NCBI RefSeq assembly: GCF_018881635.1
Contig: NZ_JACVPY010000004.1
Span: 1-64,000 of the forward strand
Reading direction: 5' to 3'
DNA length: 64,000 nt
Source of the DNA: Polynucleobacter sp. UB-Piko-W3
GTDB taxonomy: Bacteria > Pseudomonadota > Gammaproteobacteria > Burkholderiales > Burkholderiaceae
Shown here piece after piece: positions 53,411 to 62,270 of this stretch (the first letter of the stretch is position 1; each line of letters begins with the position of its first letter). A model generated the notes under the pieces. That model had not been told where the DNA came from, made no database searches, and worked only from the letters and a program-made list of their open reading frames with translations. The position numbers and the translations under genes were made by a program.

Positions 53411-54205
53411 ATGTCAGAAAATAATTCCACTGAAGATTCAGGATTGCAAGAATCTTTCCTCTCGCATTTATTTGAGTTGCGTGATCGTGTTATCAAGTCT
53501 GCTTTAGCAATTATTGTTGTATTCGTTTGCTTGGTTTATTGGGCACCCGATATTTTTCATTTGTTTTCACAGCCCTTACTAGATTCATTGCCAGCGGGTG
53601 GCAAGATGATCGTCACGGATGTCACTGGTTCATTTTTTGTGCCCATGAAAGTGACCATGCTAGTAGCATTCATCATTGCATTGCCAATGGTGATATATCA
53701 ATTGTGGGCCTTTATTGCACCAGGCTTATATATGCATGAGCGCAAATTAATTGTGCCTTTAGTGGTGAGTAGCTATAGCCTATTCATTTTCGGTATGGCT
53801 TTTGCTTACTTCTTAGTATTTCCAACAGTATTTAATTTCATGGCTAGCTATAACGCACCACTAGGTGCTGAGATGTCTACGGATATCGATAAATACCTGA
53901 GTTTTGCCATGAATACTTTTTTGGCCTTTGGTATTACTTTTGAAGTGCCCGTTGTGGTGGTTGTCTTGGTGAGGATGGGCATCGTACCTTTAGCTAAGCT
54001 GAGAGAGATTCGCCCCTATGTAATTGTCGGCGCCTTTGTAATCTCAGCAGTCGTTACTCCGCCCGATGTGCTTTCACAATTACTGTTGGCTATACCGATG
54101 ACGCTGCTTTATGAATTGGGACTATTTATTGCCCGTTTTTATATCCCCAAGCCTGCTGATGATGAGGCTAATAAAGAAGATCAAACTAGCTCAGCATCAG
54201 TCTGA
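53411..54205 (+). CDS. tatC: Twin-arginine translocase subunit TatC
   Basis: Six-membrane-helix core of the Tat receptor. 264 aa, including SFLSHLFELRDRVIKSALAI, the signal-recognition FYAPGLYMHERK-type segment (AFIAPGLYMHERKL) and FGITFEVPV. Its end overlaps the Sel1-repeat gene by 25 bases in convergent orientation. Confidence 0.95.
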   Translation: MSENNSTEDSGLQESFLSHLFELRDRVIKSALAIIVVFVCLVYWAPDIFHLFSQPLLDSLPAGGKMIVTDVTGSFFVPMKVTMLVAFIIALPMVIYQLWAFIAPGLYMHERKLIVPLVVSSYSLFIFGMAFAYFLVFPTVFNFMASYNAPLGAEMSTDIDKYLSFAMNTFLAFGITFEVPVVVVVLVRMGIVPLAKLREIRPYVIVGAFVISAVVTPPDVLSQLLLAIPMTLLYELGLFIARFYIPKPADDEANKEDQTSSASV

Positions 54206-55641
54206 TTTTTAGTGCCCCGAGAAAAAGTATCAGTTAGCCAATTGCTCACTCGATCAAAGCGGTATCGTCGTTGACGTAGGTTACCTTCGATATTTGCGTC
54301 AGAACCAGCGAACACTTTACCCGCAGCCAATAGGGCGCGCCGTTGCTGAATCGTTTCAATCTGAATCAATCTCGGTAAAATTTTCGGCAGCTCCCAGCGA
54401 ATATCCACTACTACACAGTGTTCATGTTGAAGTTGACCAACTTCGCATAGCAGTAATTCTGATTTGCTGAAGTTAAATTGATTGGCAATGACGATACGAT
54501 GACAGAGTAATAGCCAATCTTCATCTAATTTATATTCAGCATGATGATTAATGGCGCGTTCAGCATATTGGGCTAATTCAAGCCGCTCATTTGATTTGGG
54601 GTTAGGACAACTCTCTAAGATTTTGCCAAGTAATTCTTTTGCCTCCGCCACATCTTGCTGATGCGCTTGCCATACCCAATAAGAGGCTTGCAGACCACGA
54701 ACTTTTTCTTCAGACTTTTCTCGCTTACGCCAAAGATTAGCGCCTTTGCGAAGTTGGGCCTGTGCATGCCCTAGGTCAGCAGCCCGATCAAAGCAACGAT
54801 CACTCTCTGCGGCGTTGTATCCAGAAAATTGCGGACGACGATAAATCTCACCAAGCGCATACCATGCATCACGGTCACCATCTTTAGCGGCAAGCTCTAA
54901 CCAATGCGCTGCTTTTTTGAGAGAGGCATTTGATTTACTATCACTCCCATCTAGTTGAGCAAGACGTAAACCTAATGTGAGTTTGGCCAATGTCAGACCT
55001 AGCTCTGCTGCCTGAAGTAGAGCCTCTTCATTTTTATTTGTGAGCCAGGTATTCCATAAGGAGGAAAGGGCTTCATTTTTTGGCTGCAGCTTGATTAATA
55101 ATTCTTTAGCAGAGGTGGTGAATGGCGAATCTATTTCAGAGAGTTCTTTCAAGTATTCCCGAGCCAGTTTTTGAAGCCCAGCGAAATCCAGACCCGCAAC
55201 TTTTTCAAGTGAAGGTGGAGTTATCTTTTTCTCTAACCAATCGACCAGCTGAGATTGAGTTTCTTGATAAGCTGGGTTCACTAAAAGATTGGCGAGTTGC
55301 CACTTGGCTGCAAGGCTTGATTCATCCTGAATATTTTTTTCTGCCAACTCCCAAAACGAACTCCAACCAAAGCCAAAAGCAGGGGAATTGAAGGTCTCCA
55401 CGAGAGGGATGCTAGCCACTTGATCTAAAAGGCCGGAAATTTCCTGTGGGATTGAGTCGATTTCCTCAAGTCTTTGATTTGTAATAGAAAAAAAGGATTT
55501 TTCGAGCCAAATTAAGGCGTTGGTGGGCTGAATTGGGGTTTTAAATGCCCCCGTCATGTAGGCCTGTGCTAATTTTTGTTGCGCCAATACATCACCTAAA
55601 CGGGCAGAACTGAGGATTTTTAAGAATTCGCGACTTGCCAT
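54181..55641 (-). CDS. Sel1-repeat protein of unknown function
   Basis: 486 aa, no signal peptide. Sel1/TPR-like repeats are spread over about 15-345 (for example AHWLELAAKDGDRDAWYALGEIYRR and CFDRAADLGHAQAQLRKGANLW). The C-terminal 130 residues, including DIRWELPKILPRLIQIET, look like a separate domain not recognised. Role unknown; perhaps a scaffold. The ATG at 55641 has no SD, and a palindrome occupies the space just upstream. Confidence 0.75.
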   Translation of the reverse strand: MASREFLKILSSARLGDVLAQQKLAQAYMTGAFKTPIQPTNALIWLEKSFFSITNQRLEEIDSIPQEISGLLDQVASIPLVETFNSPAFGFGWSSFWELAEKNIQDESSLAAKWQLANLLVNPAYQETQSQLVDWLEKKITPPSLEKVAGLDFAGLQKLAREYLKELSEIDSPFTTSAKELLIKLQPKNEALSSLWNTWLTNKNEEALLQAAELGLTLAKLTLGLRLAQLDGSDSKSNASLKKAAHWLELAAKDGDRDAWYALGEIYRRPQFSGYNAAESDRCFDRAADLGHAQAQLRKGANLWRKREKSEEKVRGLQASYWVWQAHQQDVAEAKELLGKILESCPNPKSNERLELAQYAERAINHHAEYKLDEDWLLLCHRIVIANQFNFSKSELLLCEVGQLQHEHCVVVDIRWELPKILPRLIQIETIQQRRALLAAGKVFAGSDANIEGNLRQRRYRFDRVSNWLTDTFSRGTKNQTDAELV

Positions 55642-55642
55642 A

Positions 55643-55656
55643 TGACAATTTTGTCA
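55643..55656. promoter_or_regulatory. Palindrome abutting the Sel1-repeat gene start
   Basis: TGACAA-TT-TTGTCA, six-base arms, lies one base upstream of the Sel1-gene ATG, where an SD would be. It could be an operator or block ribosome access in the mRNA. It is also at the far end of the 208-bp porin upstream region. Confidence 0.3.
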
Positions 55657-55849
55657 TCTGAGGGCCTGAAAAGACAGAAAACAAAGGCCTTGTTGCCGAG
55701 ATACAACGAAGAAAGCCAAAAAACTACCTTTTGACAAGCAAAAAGAACTCCTAAATGCCCTTACCCCCAGTCTGCATGGGCAAAACCAGCAAAATTCAAT
55801 GGTCCCGGTTTTATTTGGGCATTACTTTTAATTTTTGGAGATTTAAAGA

Positions 55850-57163
55850 ATGAAAAAATCGCTATTCGCAGTTGCAGCTATGTCAGCTATTGCTGGCGCT
55901 GCTCAAGCACAATCCAGCGTAACCGTATACGGCGTTATTGACGGTGGTTACATTGGTGCTAACGGAACGTCCTACTCCTCAGCTGCTAAAGGTGTGGGTG
56001 GCAATTCTACCGGTCTAGTAAGAGCAACATCAAGCCAATTTGGTCAAGGCGCTCAGTCTACAAGCCGTTTGGGTTTCAAAGGTACTGAAGATTTGGGTGG
56101 CGGTACAAGCGCTTTCTTCACAATTGAAGCTGGTTTAACACCTGCTAACGCTAGTTTATCTGGCGGTACAGCTGTTGATGCAGTACAAAAAACATCTACG
56201 GATAGCGGTGCTGCATTGAATAACCGTCAATCTTTTGTTGGTTTGAAAAAGAATGGCCTCGGTCAATTCGCATTTGGTCGTCAATACACCCCAATCTATG
56301 AAGAAGGTGCAAAGACTGATCCAACTGCATACATGAATATTACTGGTGGCGTAATCTATGTTGGTGGTAACCAGACTGGTATTGATTCTGGCCAATCAAC
56401 AAACATTGGATTTACAAACCGTGCCTCTAATGCGTTGACAGCATCATCTGATACCTTTGCTGGTTTCCAAGTAAAAGGTCTGTATGCAATGAATAACACC
56501 AACACTCAGATGGTTGCTAGCTCTTCCGGTGGCAATCAAAACTGGAACGGTTGGGGCTTAGGCGCTAACTACACATGGCAAAAACTGTATTTGACAGCTA
56601 ACTACCAGTCTTTCAATACTAAGGTTACTGGCCTTGATGCATATGCAGCTCCTTCATACAACATTGGCGGATCACAAACTCCTTTGACAGCACAATCATC
56701 TGCTGCTAGTGGTACATTGGCTGGCTTTACCAACTTAGCTGACAAGCAGACTTACCTTGCTGGTACATACGACTTTGGTATCTTGAAGGCTTACGCTCAG
56801 TGGATCGGACGTAAAGTGACTTTGAACTCTGGTCAAACTGCTACTGGTGCATCTACTTCAAGCTCCACCCAATTTAACCGCAATGCGCAACAGATTGGTG
56901 TACGTAGCTACATCACTCCAGCAATTGAGGCTTGGGCAAGCGTAGGTAATGGTCGTTACAGAGGCGCTGATGCTTCTACTGGTGTACAAGCTAACACTGT
57001 TAACTTCACTGCATACCAGATTGGTTCTAACTACTACCTCAGCAAGCGTACAAACTTGTACGCTGCATTTGGTTCAACTACTACTAGTTCAGGTAGTACT
57101 GGTACAGATGGATCAGGTACAAGTGGTAACCAATACGCTATTGGTGCACGTCATACATTCTAA
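55850..57163 (+). CDS. Trimeric outer-membrane porin (Gram-negative porin, type 4)
   Basis: 437 aa. Signal peptide MKKSLFAVAAMSAIAGAAQA (1-20), then SSVTVYGVIDGGYIG, the usual first strand of betaproteobacterial OmpC-like porins. The L3-region motif SFVGLKKNGLGQFAFGRQYTP is present and the C-terminal residue is Phe (ARHTF), the BAM recognition signal. GGAG nine bases before the ATG. TTGACA at 55731 is a possible -35 with no convincing -10. Probably highly expressed. Confidence 0.93.
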   Translation: MKKSLFAVAAMSAIAGAAQAQSSVTVYGVIDGGYIGANGTSYSSAAKGVGGNSTGLVRATSSQFGQGAQSTSRLGFKGTEDLGGGTSAFFTIEAGLTPANASLSGGTAVDAVQKTSTDSGAALNNRQSFVGLKKNGLGQFAFGRQYTPIYEEGAKTDPTAYMNITGGVIYVGGNQTGIDSGQSTNIGFTNRASNALTASSDTFAGFQVKGLYAMNNTNTQMVASSSGGNQNWNGWGLGANYTWQKLYLTANYQSFNTKVTGLDAYAAPSYNIGGSQTPLTAQSSAASGTLAGFTNLADKQTYLAGTYDFGILKAYAQWIGRKVTLNSGQTATGASTSSSTQFNRNAQQIGVRSYITPAIEAWASVGNGRYRGADASTGVQANTVNFTAYQIGSNYYLSKRTNLYAAFGSTTTSSGSTGTDGSGTSGNQYAIGARHTF

Positions 57164-57216
57164 TTTAACGCTAGCGTAAGCTAGTTTGAATTAGTCTATA
57201 AGACATAGAAGTAAAT

Positions 57217-57250
57217 AAAAACCCACTGTGGAAACACAGTGGGTTTTTTA
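57217..57250 (+). terminator. Terminator after the porin gene
   Basis: ACCCACTGTG (57221-57230) pairs perfectly with CACAGTGGGT (57235-57244) around a GAAA tetraloop, flanked by A- and T-runs. Works in both directions, so it may also serve the convergent TPR gene ending at 57289. Confidence 0.93.
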
Positions 57251-57288
57251 TTGCTAGAGTTAGATATAGTTTTTTGATTTAGATAAGA

Positions 57289-58887
57289 TTAGACAGAGAA
57301 GGCTGTATTTAGATCATTTTTAACTTGATCAATTACAGGAGCCCAATTGAGGAGCTCCTTCTGCCTATAAATTCTCGTATTTGGATACCAATCGGTATCT
57401 GCTCTGTTTAGCAACCATCTCCAATCCGGATTTTTAGGTAGCAATAACCACGTCTCTTTGCCAAGACTTCCGGCGACGTGTGCCACGCTAGTATCAACGG
57501 TAATCACTAGGTCAAGTAATTCACATAGGGCGGCAGTATCACTGAAGTCATGTAAATCATTGTCAAAGCGCAAAACCTCGGGGTGAGCCTCAAGGAGCGT
57601 GCGATCAGCAGCGCTAATATTTTTCTGGACTGACACTAGCTGGTACTTGGATGAACTTAGTTGAAGTAATTGATCCAAAGGAATGCTTCGATTCCAGTCA
57701 TTGTGATGATCTGGATTACCACTCCACACTATTCCAACCCGCGGCTTGGTTTTTTTGCCAAGTATGCTTTCCCATTTAGAGAGGCTTTCTTTAGAGGTGT
57801 GGAGGTAGGGCGAAGAGATATTCATTGCCTCCTTTGAATAGGCCCTTAAAGCCAAAGGAAGGCTCATCAGTGGGCATTGATAGTCAAATGCTGGGGCTGC
57901 CTCACCTTTAGAAATAATTTGATCAACACCTGTAAGGCTAGATAGCAGGGAAACGAGAGGTTTTTGAACCTCAAGAATGACTTTCGCACCGAGCCGTTTA
58001 ACTTGAATAGCAAAGCGGGAAAATTGCAGCGTATCCCCAAGACCTTGTTCTGCATACAAGAAAATAGTTTTATTGAATAAAGACTCTTGCCCCAACCACA
58101 AGGGCTGATCAAAATTTCTACGCTCTTGATGTATTGGGAGATCAGGACTGACCCACCGCCATTCGTGTTCCTTCCAGCCGTTTTCAAAGTCGCCAAGCAA
58201 TAGGTAGCAAAAAGCAAGATTCCAGTGGGCGGTGGCAAAGTTGGGATCAATAGAAAGAGCTTGTTTGCAGGCCGTAATAGCTTCCTCATAAGCTCCAATT
58301 TGCTCTAAACAGCCTGCTTTATTGCAATACGCCTCAGCAAAATTGGGCTCGATAAAAAGTGCCTGATCATAGGCTTGAATTGCTGCCTCAAAATCTTTGA
58401 GATATCGCAATGAATTTGCTTTATTGAAGTAAATATTGGGATTATTTTTTTGTAACTGGAGCGCCGCATCATATGATGCGATTGCCTCCAAATGATGATG
58501 AGTGTCTTGCAGGGCATTGCCAAGGTTGTAATGCGCATCTACTAGGTTTGGCTGCAATTTGATAGTACGTCTAAAGCTATCTATAGCGGGAAGATATTCC
58601 TTTAACTCCAGTTGCGCAAAGCCTAAAGTGCTAAAGGTCGCTGGATGATTAGGATTTAATTCGCTCGCTTTACTTAGGCTGTTGACCGCTTTTTGGAATT
58701 CACCAGTTTGTGCATAAAGAAGTCCCAAGAAATATAAGCAGTCAAAATTATTGGGGTCAATTGATAGACACTGTTTGTATAGCTTCCTAGCATCAATGAA
58801 CTCATTATTTTGATGAAAAGAAACTGCTTTAGCAAGCAATTGGTTAGAGGTGGCCTTAATCTCATTCATATTAGGGTTATTATGCAT
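57289..58887 (-). CDS. TPR protein with C-terminal GT9-like glycosyltransferase domain (paralogue 1)
   Basis: About 532 aa from the ATG at 58887 (a TTG at 58929 or ATG at 58869 are alternatives; none has a clear SD). TPR repeats cover about residues 15-255 (repeat examples SYDAALQLQKNNPNIYFNKA, YDQALFIEPNFAEAYCNKA). The C-terminal 260-530 has AEQGLGDTLQFSRFA and VDTSVAHVAGSLGK, resembling the heptosyltransferase GT9 family. Probably cytoplasmic; glycosylation of a surface protein or glycan is a guess. Paralogous to the next two genes. Confidence 0.8.
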   Translation of the reverse strand: MHNNPNMNEIKATSNQLLAKAVSFHQNNEFIDARKLYKQCLSIDPNNFDCLYFLGLLYAQTGEFQKAVNSLSKASELNPNHPATFSTLGFAQLELKEYLPAIDSFRRTIKLQPNLVDAHYNLGNALQDTHHHLEAIASYDAALQLQKNNPNIYFNKANSLRYLKDFEAAIQAYDQALFIEPNFAEAYCNKAGCLEQIGAYEEAITACKQALSIDPNFATAHWNLAFCYLLLGDFENGWKEHEWRWVSPDLPIHQERRNFDQPLWLGQESLFNKTIFLYAEQGLGDTLQFSRFAIQVKRLGAKVILEVQKPLVSLLSSLTGVDQIISKGEAAPAFDYQCPLMSLPLALRAYSKEAMNISSPYLHTSKESLSKWESILGKKTKPRVGIVWSGNPDHHNDWNRSIPLDQLLQLSSSKYQLVSVQKNISAADRTLLEAHPEVLRFDNDLHDFSDTAALCELLDLVITVDTSVAHVAGSLGKETWLLLPKNPDWRWLLNRADTDWYPNTRIYRQKELLNWAPVIDQVKNDLNTAFSV

Positions 58888-58920
58888 TTTAAATAAGCAT
58901 AGTGAATAACTTCCCTTGGA

Positions 58921-58945
58921 TTTAGGCAATAAATTAGCGCCTAAA
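58921..58945. promoter_or_regulatory. Inverted repeat between divergent TPR-GT genes
   Basis: TTTAGGC (58921-58927) and GCCTAAA (58939-58945) form seven-base arms with an 11-base spacer in the 93-bp divergent region. A candidate operator controlling both genes. Confidence 0.3.
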
Positions 58946-58980
58946 TTTCTTTTAAAAATAAGGTTTTTAATTGGTCAAAT

Positions 58981-60102
58981 ATGAAGAGTTCACAGATTGA
59001 CGCATTAATTATTCAGGCATTGCAATATTTTGAAGCAGGCTCTCTGGGATCTGCAGAAGAATTACTTTTGGCGGCATTAAAGATTGAGAAAAAAAATTTG
59101 ATGGCGCTTCAGATGATGGGGCTTATCAAAGCATCAATTGCAGATCATAAGAGCTGCATTAATTTTTTAAGGCAGGCTGAAAAGTTAAGCCCTAGTGACC
59201 CCTCAATTCAATATAACCTTGCTAAGGCATTATCTGATTTTGGTGATGATAGGTCAGCCATATTGCATCATGAGCGAGCGACTCGCTTGGATCCTAATAA
59301 TTTGATGGCGTGGCTTAACTATGGCAAGAGTTTTTCAAATATTGGACGATTTAAGGATGCCCTTAGAGCCTTTGAAAAAGCTCTTACTATTAATGGGAAT
59401 TCGCTAGAGGCACGTTTAAATATTGGAGCGACCCTAACGGAATTAAGTCAATATGAAAAGGCAATTGAAATCGCCGATGCTATTCTTGAGACTAACCCTA
59501 ATTTTGCCGAAGCCTGGTCAAACAAAGGGGGCGCTTATAAAGGCTTAAATCAATATGAGAGTGCGCTTGCTTGTTATGAAAAGGCTGTAAGTCTTCAGCC
59601 TGATAATAGTCAGTTCTGGTCTAACAAGGGTGCCGCTCATGTTAGCTTAACGCAATATGAAGAGGCTCTAATTTGTTGCGAGAAAGCAATCAAGTTATCT
59701 CCTAATTTTGCCGAAGCCTGGTCAAACAAAGCTTTAGCCTTAAATGATCTCAAGCGCTATCAAGAAGCGCTGGAGAGCTGTAACATCGCTATTCGCATCA
59801 ATCCAAATTATCGCGAGTCGTACTGGAATAGGGCCTTGATATTACTAACACTTGGGCGACTCAAGGAAGGCTGGAGCGATTATGAGCAGCGTTGGGGTAT
59901 GGAGACTTTTGAGAGACCTACGTTTCTTAGCATCCCGCGTTTGAAAAGTTTATATGAGACAGCGGACTCTAAAATTCTGGTCTGGTCTGAGCAGGGTTTA
60001 GGTGACGTTATACAGTTCAGTAGATATTTGCCATGCCTTCAAAGATTGGGTGCATCAGTAACAGTTCGTGTACAAAAACAATTAGAACCATTGTTTAAGT
60101 AA
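58981..60102 (+). CDS. TPR protein, N-terminal part of an interrupted TPR-GT gene (paralogue 2)
   Basis: 373 aa ending at an in-frame TAA (60100-60102). TPRs occupy about 5-290 (for example YEKAVSLQPDNSQFWSNKGAA, CEKAIKLSPNFAEAWSNKA). The GT domain starts normally (LVWSEQGLGDVIQFSRYLPCLQRLG) but breaks off after KQLEPLF-K. The same frame stays open after the TAA for another 215 codons encoding the rest of the GT domain. Two TPR units share an exact 31-bp repeat. The gene is probably disrupted; a truncated TPR protein is possible. Confidence 0.75.
   Translation: MKSSQIDALIIQALQYFEAGSLGSAEELLLAALKIEKKNLMALQMMGLIKASIADHKSCINFLRQAEKLSPSDPSIQYNLAKALSDFGDDRSAILHHERATRLDPNNLMAWLNYGKSFSNIGRFKDALRAFEKALTINGNSLEARLNIGATLTELSQYEKAIEIADAILETNPNFAEAWSNKGGAYKGLNQYESALACYEKAVSLQPDNSQFWSNKGAAHVSLTQYEEALICCEKAIKLSPNFAEAWSNKALALNDLKRYQEALESCNIAIRINPNYRESYWNRALILLTLGRLKEGWSDYEQRWGMETFERPTFLSIPRLKSLYETADSKILVWSEQGLGDVIQFSRYLPCLQRLGASVTVRVQKQLEPLFK
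59497..59527 (+). repeat. Exact 31-bp direct repeat in TPR gene, copy 1
   Basis: Encodes PNFAEAWSNK of one TPR unit. Identical base for base to 59701-59731, 204 bp away, which is exactly two 34-residue TPRs. It may be a site of repeat expansion or contraction. Confidence 0.85.
59701..59731 (+). repeat. Exact 31-bp direct repeat in TPR gene, copy 2
   Basis: Second copy of the sequence at 59497-59527. The intervening TPR unit encodes the same fold with different codons, so the identity is not forced by protein sequence alone. Confidence 0.85.
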
Positions 60103-60750
60103 TCTGGATTTGATGTTCTAGAAAGTTTGGCACCAGATTCTGACTATGAATATCAAATTCCCTTTGGTAGCCTACCTTTGCTTTTCGATACTACTTTAGA
60201 TTCAATCCCCAGTACTATTCCTTACCTTCAAGTCTCACAATCTTCAATCAAAGATTGGCAAGCAAAACTACCCCTTGCGCATGCTGGGAGGCTAAATATT
60301 GGTATCGCTTGTTCGGGAAATATCAATTTTGATATCAAACGCGGAAATACTCGTCCCATATCCCTAGCCCTGTTACAGGAGGCCTTTCCAAATGACAACT
60401 TATTCCTGATTCAAAAAGATCTTCGTGAGAATGACTTAGAGACACTCTCTAATCATCCCGCGATTCACTATCTGGGGGATTACTTAAATAACTTTGAGGA
60501 CACCGCTGCGGTAGTTGAAAATATGGATTTGATTATCTCTATTGATACTTCTCTTGCTCATTTAGCCGGTACTCTTGGTAAGCAAGTCTTTATATTGTTA
60601 CCTTGGGCATCAGATTGGAGGTGGTTCTTAGATCGTGAAGATAGCCCATGGTATCCATCCGCTAAACTCTATAGGCAAAAGTCTTTTGGCGATTGGCCTA
60701 CTGTATTAGTGCAGTTAAAAAAAGATGTCGCTGCCCTAATTAAGAGTTGA
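60103..60750 (+). pseudogene. C-terminal part of the interrupted TPR-GT gene (GT9-like domain)
   Basis: In frame with the preceding gene after its TAA: 215 sense codons reading SGFDVLESLAPDSD onward, with PFGSLPLLFD, IGIACSGN and ISIDTSLAHLAGTLGKQVF, matching the C-terminal halves of both neighbouring paralogues. The only nearby start is a TTG at 60127 with no convincing SD. Read together, 58981-60750 is one gene of about 590 codons with a single nonsense codon. Independent translation is unlikely. Confidence 0.8.
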
Positions 60751-60752
60751 GC

Positions 60753-62270
60753 TTAAATCTTTCGGTTAACTATTACTGCTCTTGCTTTTGCAACTGGACC
60801 AGCCCAATCCCCCCTTTTTTCTTGTCTGAGTAAAGAGGTGTTGGGATACCAAGGGCTTTGGTCACATTCGGTCAGAGACATGAAATCAGGTGGGTCTGGT
60901 ATCAGTAATAGGGTGGGCGTCCCAAGGGCTCCTGCAAGGTGAGCGCAGGCAGTATCTACCGATATTACAAGGTCTAATTGAGATATTAACCCTGCTGTAT
61001 CTGAAAAATCGATAAGGTCATTGGCATGGATAATCAAACCCTCCAGAGATGGCGCTTTGAATGCGTTGTCCGATCCAAATTCTGTTTGAATGGCATGAAA
61101 CTCAACTCCATCAGATCTGAGTTCGGTAACCAGGTCAGCAATCAGTGCGAAGGGAATATTCCTTTTTTCACTTACCTTATTGGCATATTTTCCGGATCCG
61201 CGCCAAGTTATTCCAATCTTGAGTCGTGTAGGTTTACCTTTTGAGGATTTAAGTTTTTCAGCCCAGGTTGCTATCTTTGATGAATCAGCCTTTAAATATG
61301 CAGTAGATTTGGGGATGGTGTCTAGTTTTGTGCCAAATGCTAGAGGAAGACTCATGATGGGGCAGTGGAAATCAATCTTGCCGTGATATTTTACTGAGAA
61401 GCTTTGCTGATCCACAACCTTGATTGTGGGGCTGAGACTTTTCATCAGGGGTACAAGGGATTTGGGGGCTCCAAATATAACTTTTGCACCTTTTTCTTTT
61501 TCAAGAAGAGGTAGATAACGACTAAATTGGATTGTGTCTCCAAGACCTTGTTCTGCATGGATATAAATCATCTTATCCTCAAGAGATTCATGCCCAAGCC
61601 ACAGTGGAGCATCGAGCTTGGGCATATGCTCCATCATCCCCGAAACATGCCAGCGTGATTCAAATAAAGGCCAGCCTGCCTCGAAGTTTCCTAATCTGAG
61701 TAGTGAGAGTGCTTTATTCCATTTAGCGAGATGGTGATTGGGGCTTGCAAATATCACTTCATCAAAATATTTGAGTGCATCCTCATATTTTTTTTGTTCG
61801 TTGAGTAAATTTCCTAATCCAATGAGTGCATCTTCATACTTCGGATTTAGTTCAAGTACTTTTATGTAACAATTATTAGCATCTAGAAATTCCTCTTTTT
61901 CTAGATGAGCATGACCTTTATTAGACCAAGCAGCAATTGAATTTGGATCGATTGCTAGGCAATTAGAAAAATATTCAATTGCAGTGTCGTAATTGTTTTC
62001 ATGCGCGGTACAAACCCCTAGATTCAGCCAGCCGATAGAGTCTTCGGGAGAGATCTTTAACAATTTACTGCAAAAACTTTTGGCCTCATCCCATTCTCTC
62101 AGCTGGATTAAGGTTGCCGAAAGATTGGCCAAAATTGAGGCACGCTCCGGCATGATTTTGTATGCTTCAAGAAGTGCTAATTTGGCATTTTCATAATCGC
62201 CTTGATCGGAATAATCCAAGCCAGATTGAAAATATTCTTTTGCCTTTTCAAATAAGTTGTCTGTAGTCAC
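60753..62270 (-). CDS. TPR protein with C-terminal GT9-like glycosyltransferase domain (paralogue 3)
   Basis: 505 aa. TPR units in residues 1-205 (for example YFSNCLAIDPNSIAAWSNKGHA, ALKYFDEVIFASPNHHLAKWN). The GT part has LESRWHVSG, AEQGLGDTIQFSRYLPLLEKE, CPIMSLPLAFGT and VISVDTACAHLAGALGTPT. Intact, unlike paralogue 2, with whose stop it is separated by two bases in convergent orientation. Likely a cytoplasmic sugar transferase; acceptor unknown. Confidence 0.8.
   Translation of the reverse strand: MTTDNLFEKAKEYFQSGLDYSDQGDYENAKLALLEAYKIMPERASILANLSATLIQLREWDEAKSFCSKLLKISPEDSIGWLNLGVCTAHENNYDTAIEYFSNCLAIDPNSIAAWSNKGHAHLEKEEFLDANNCYIKVLELNPKYEDALIGLGNLLNEQKKYEDALKYFDEVIFASPNHHLAKWNKALSLLRLGNFEAGWPLFESRWHVSGMMEHMPKLDAPLWLGHESLEDKMIYIHAEQGLGDTIQFSRYLPLLEKEKGAKVIFGAPKSLVPLMKSLSPTIKVVDQQSFSVKYHGKIDFHCPIMSLPLAFGTKLDTIPKSTAYLKADSSKIATWAEKLKSSKGKPTRLKIGITWRGSGKYANKVSEKRNIPFALIADLVTELRSDGVEFHAIQTEFGSDNAFKAPSLEGLIIHANDLIDFSDTAGLISQLDLVISVDTACAHLAGALGTPTLLLIPDPPDFMSLTECDQSPWYPNTSLLRQEKRGDWAGPVAKARAVIVNRKI

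Noticed and set aside
60127..60750. Independent 207-aa gene starting at TTG 60127
   Set aside because: It is the in-frame continuation of the upstream gene after a nonsense codon and represents half a domain, with no convincing SD.
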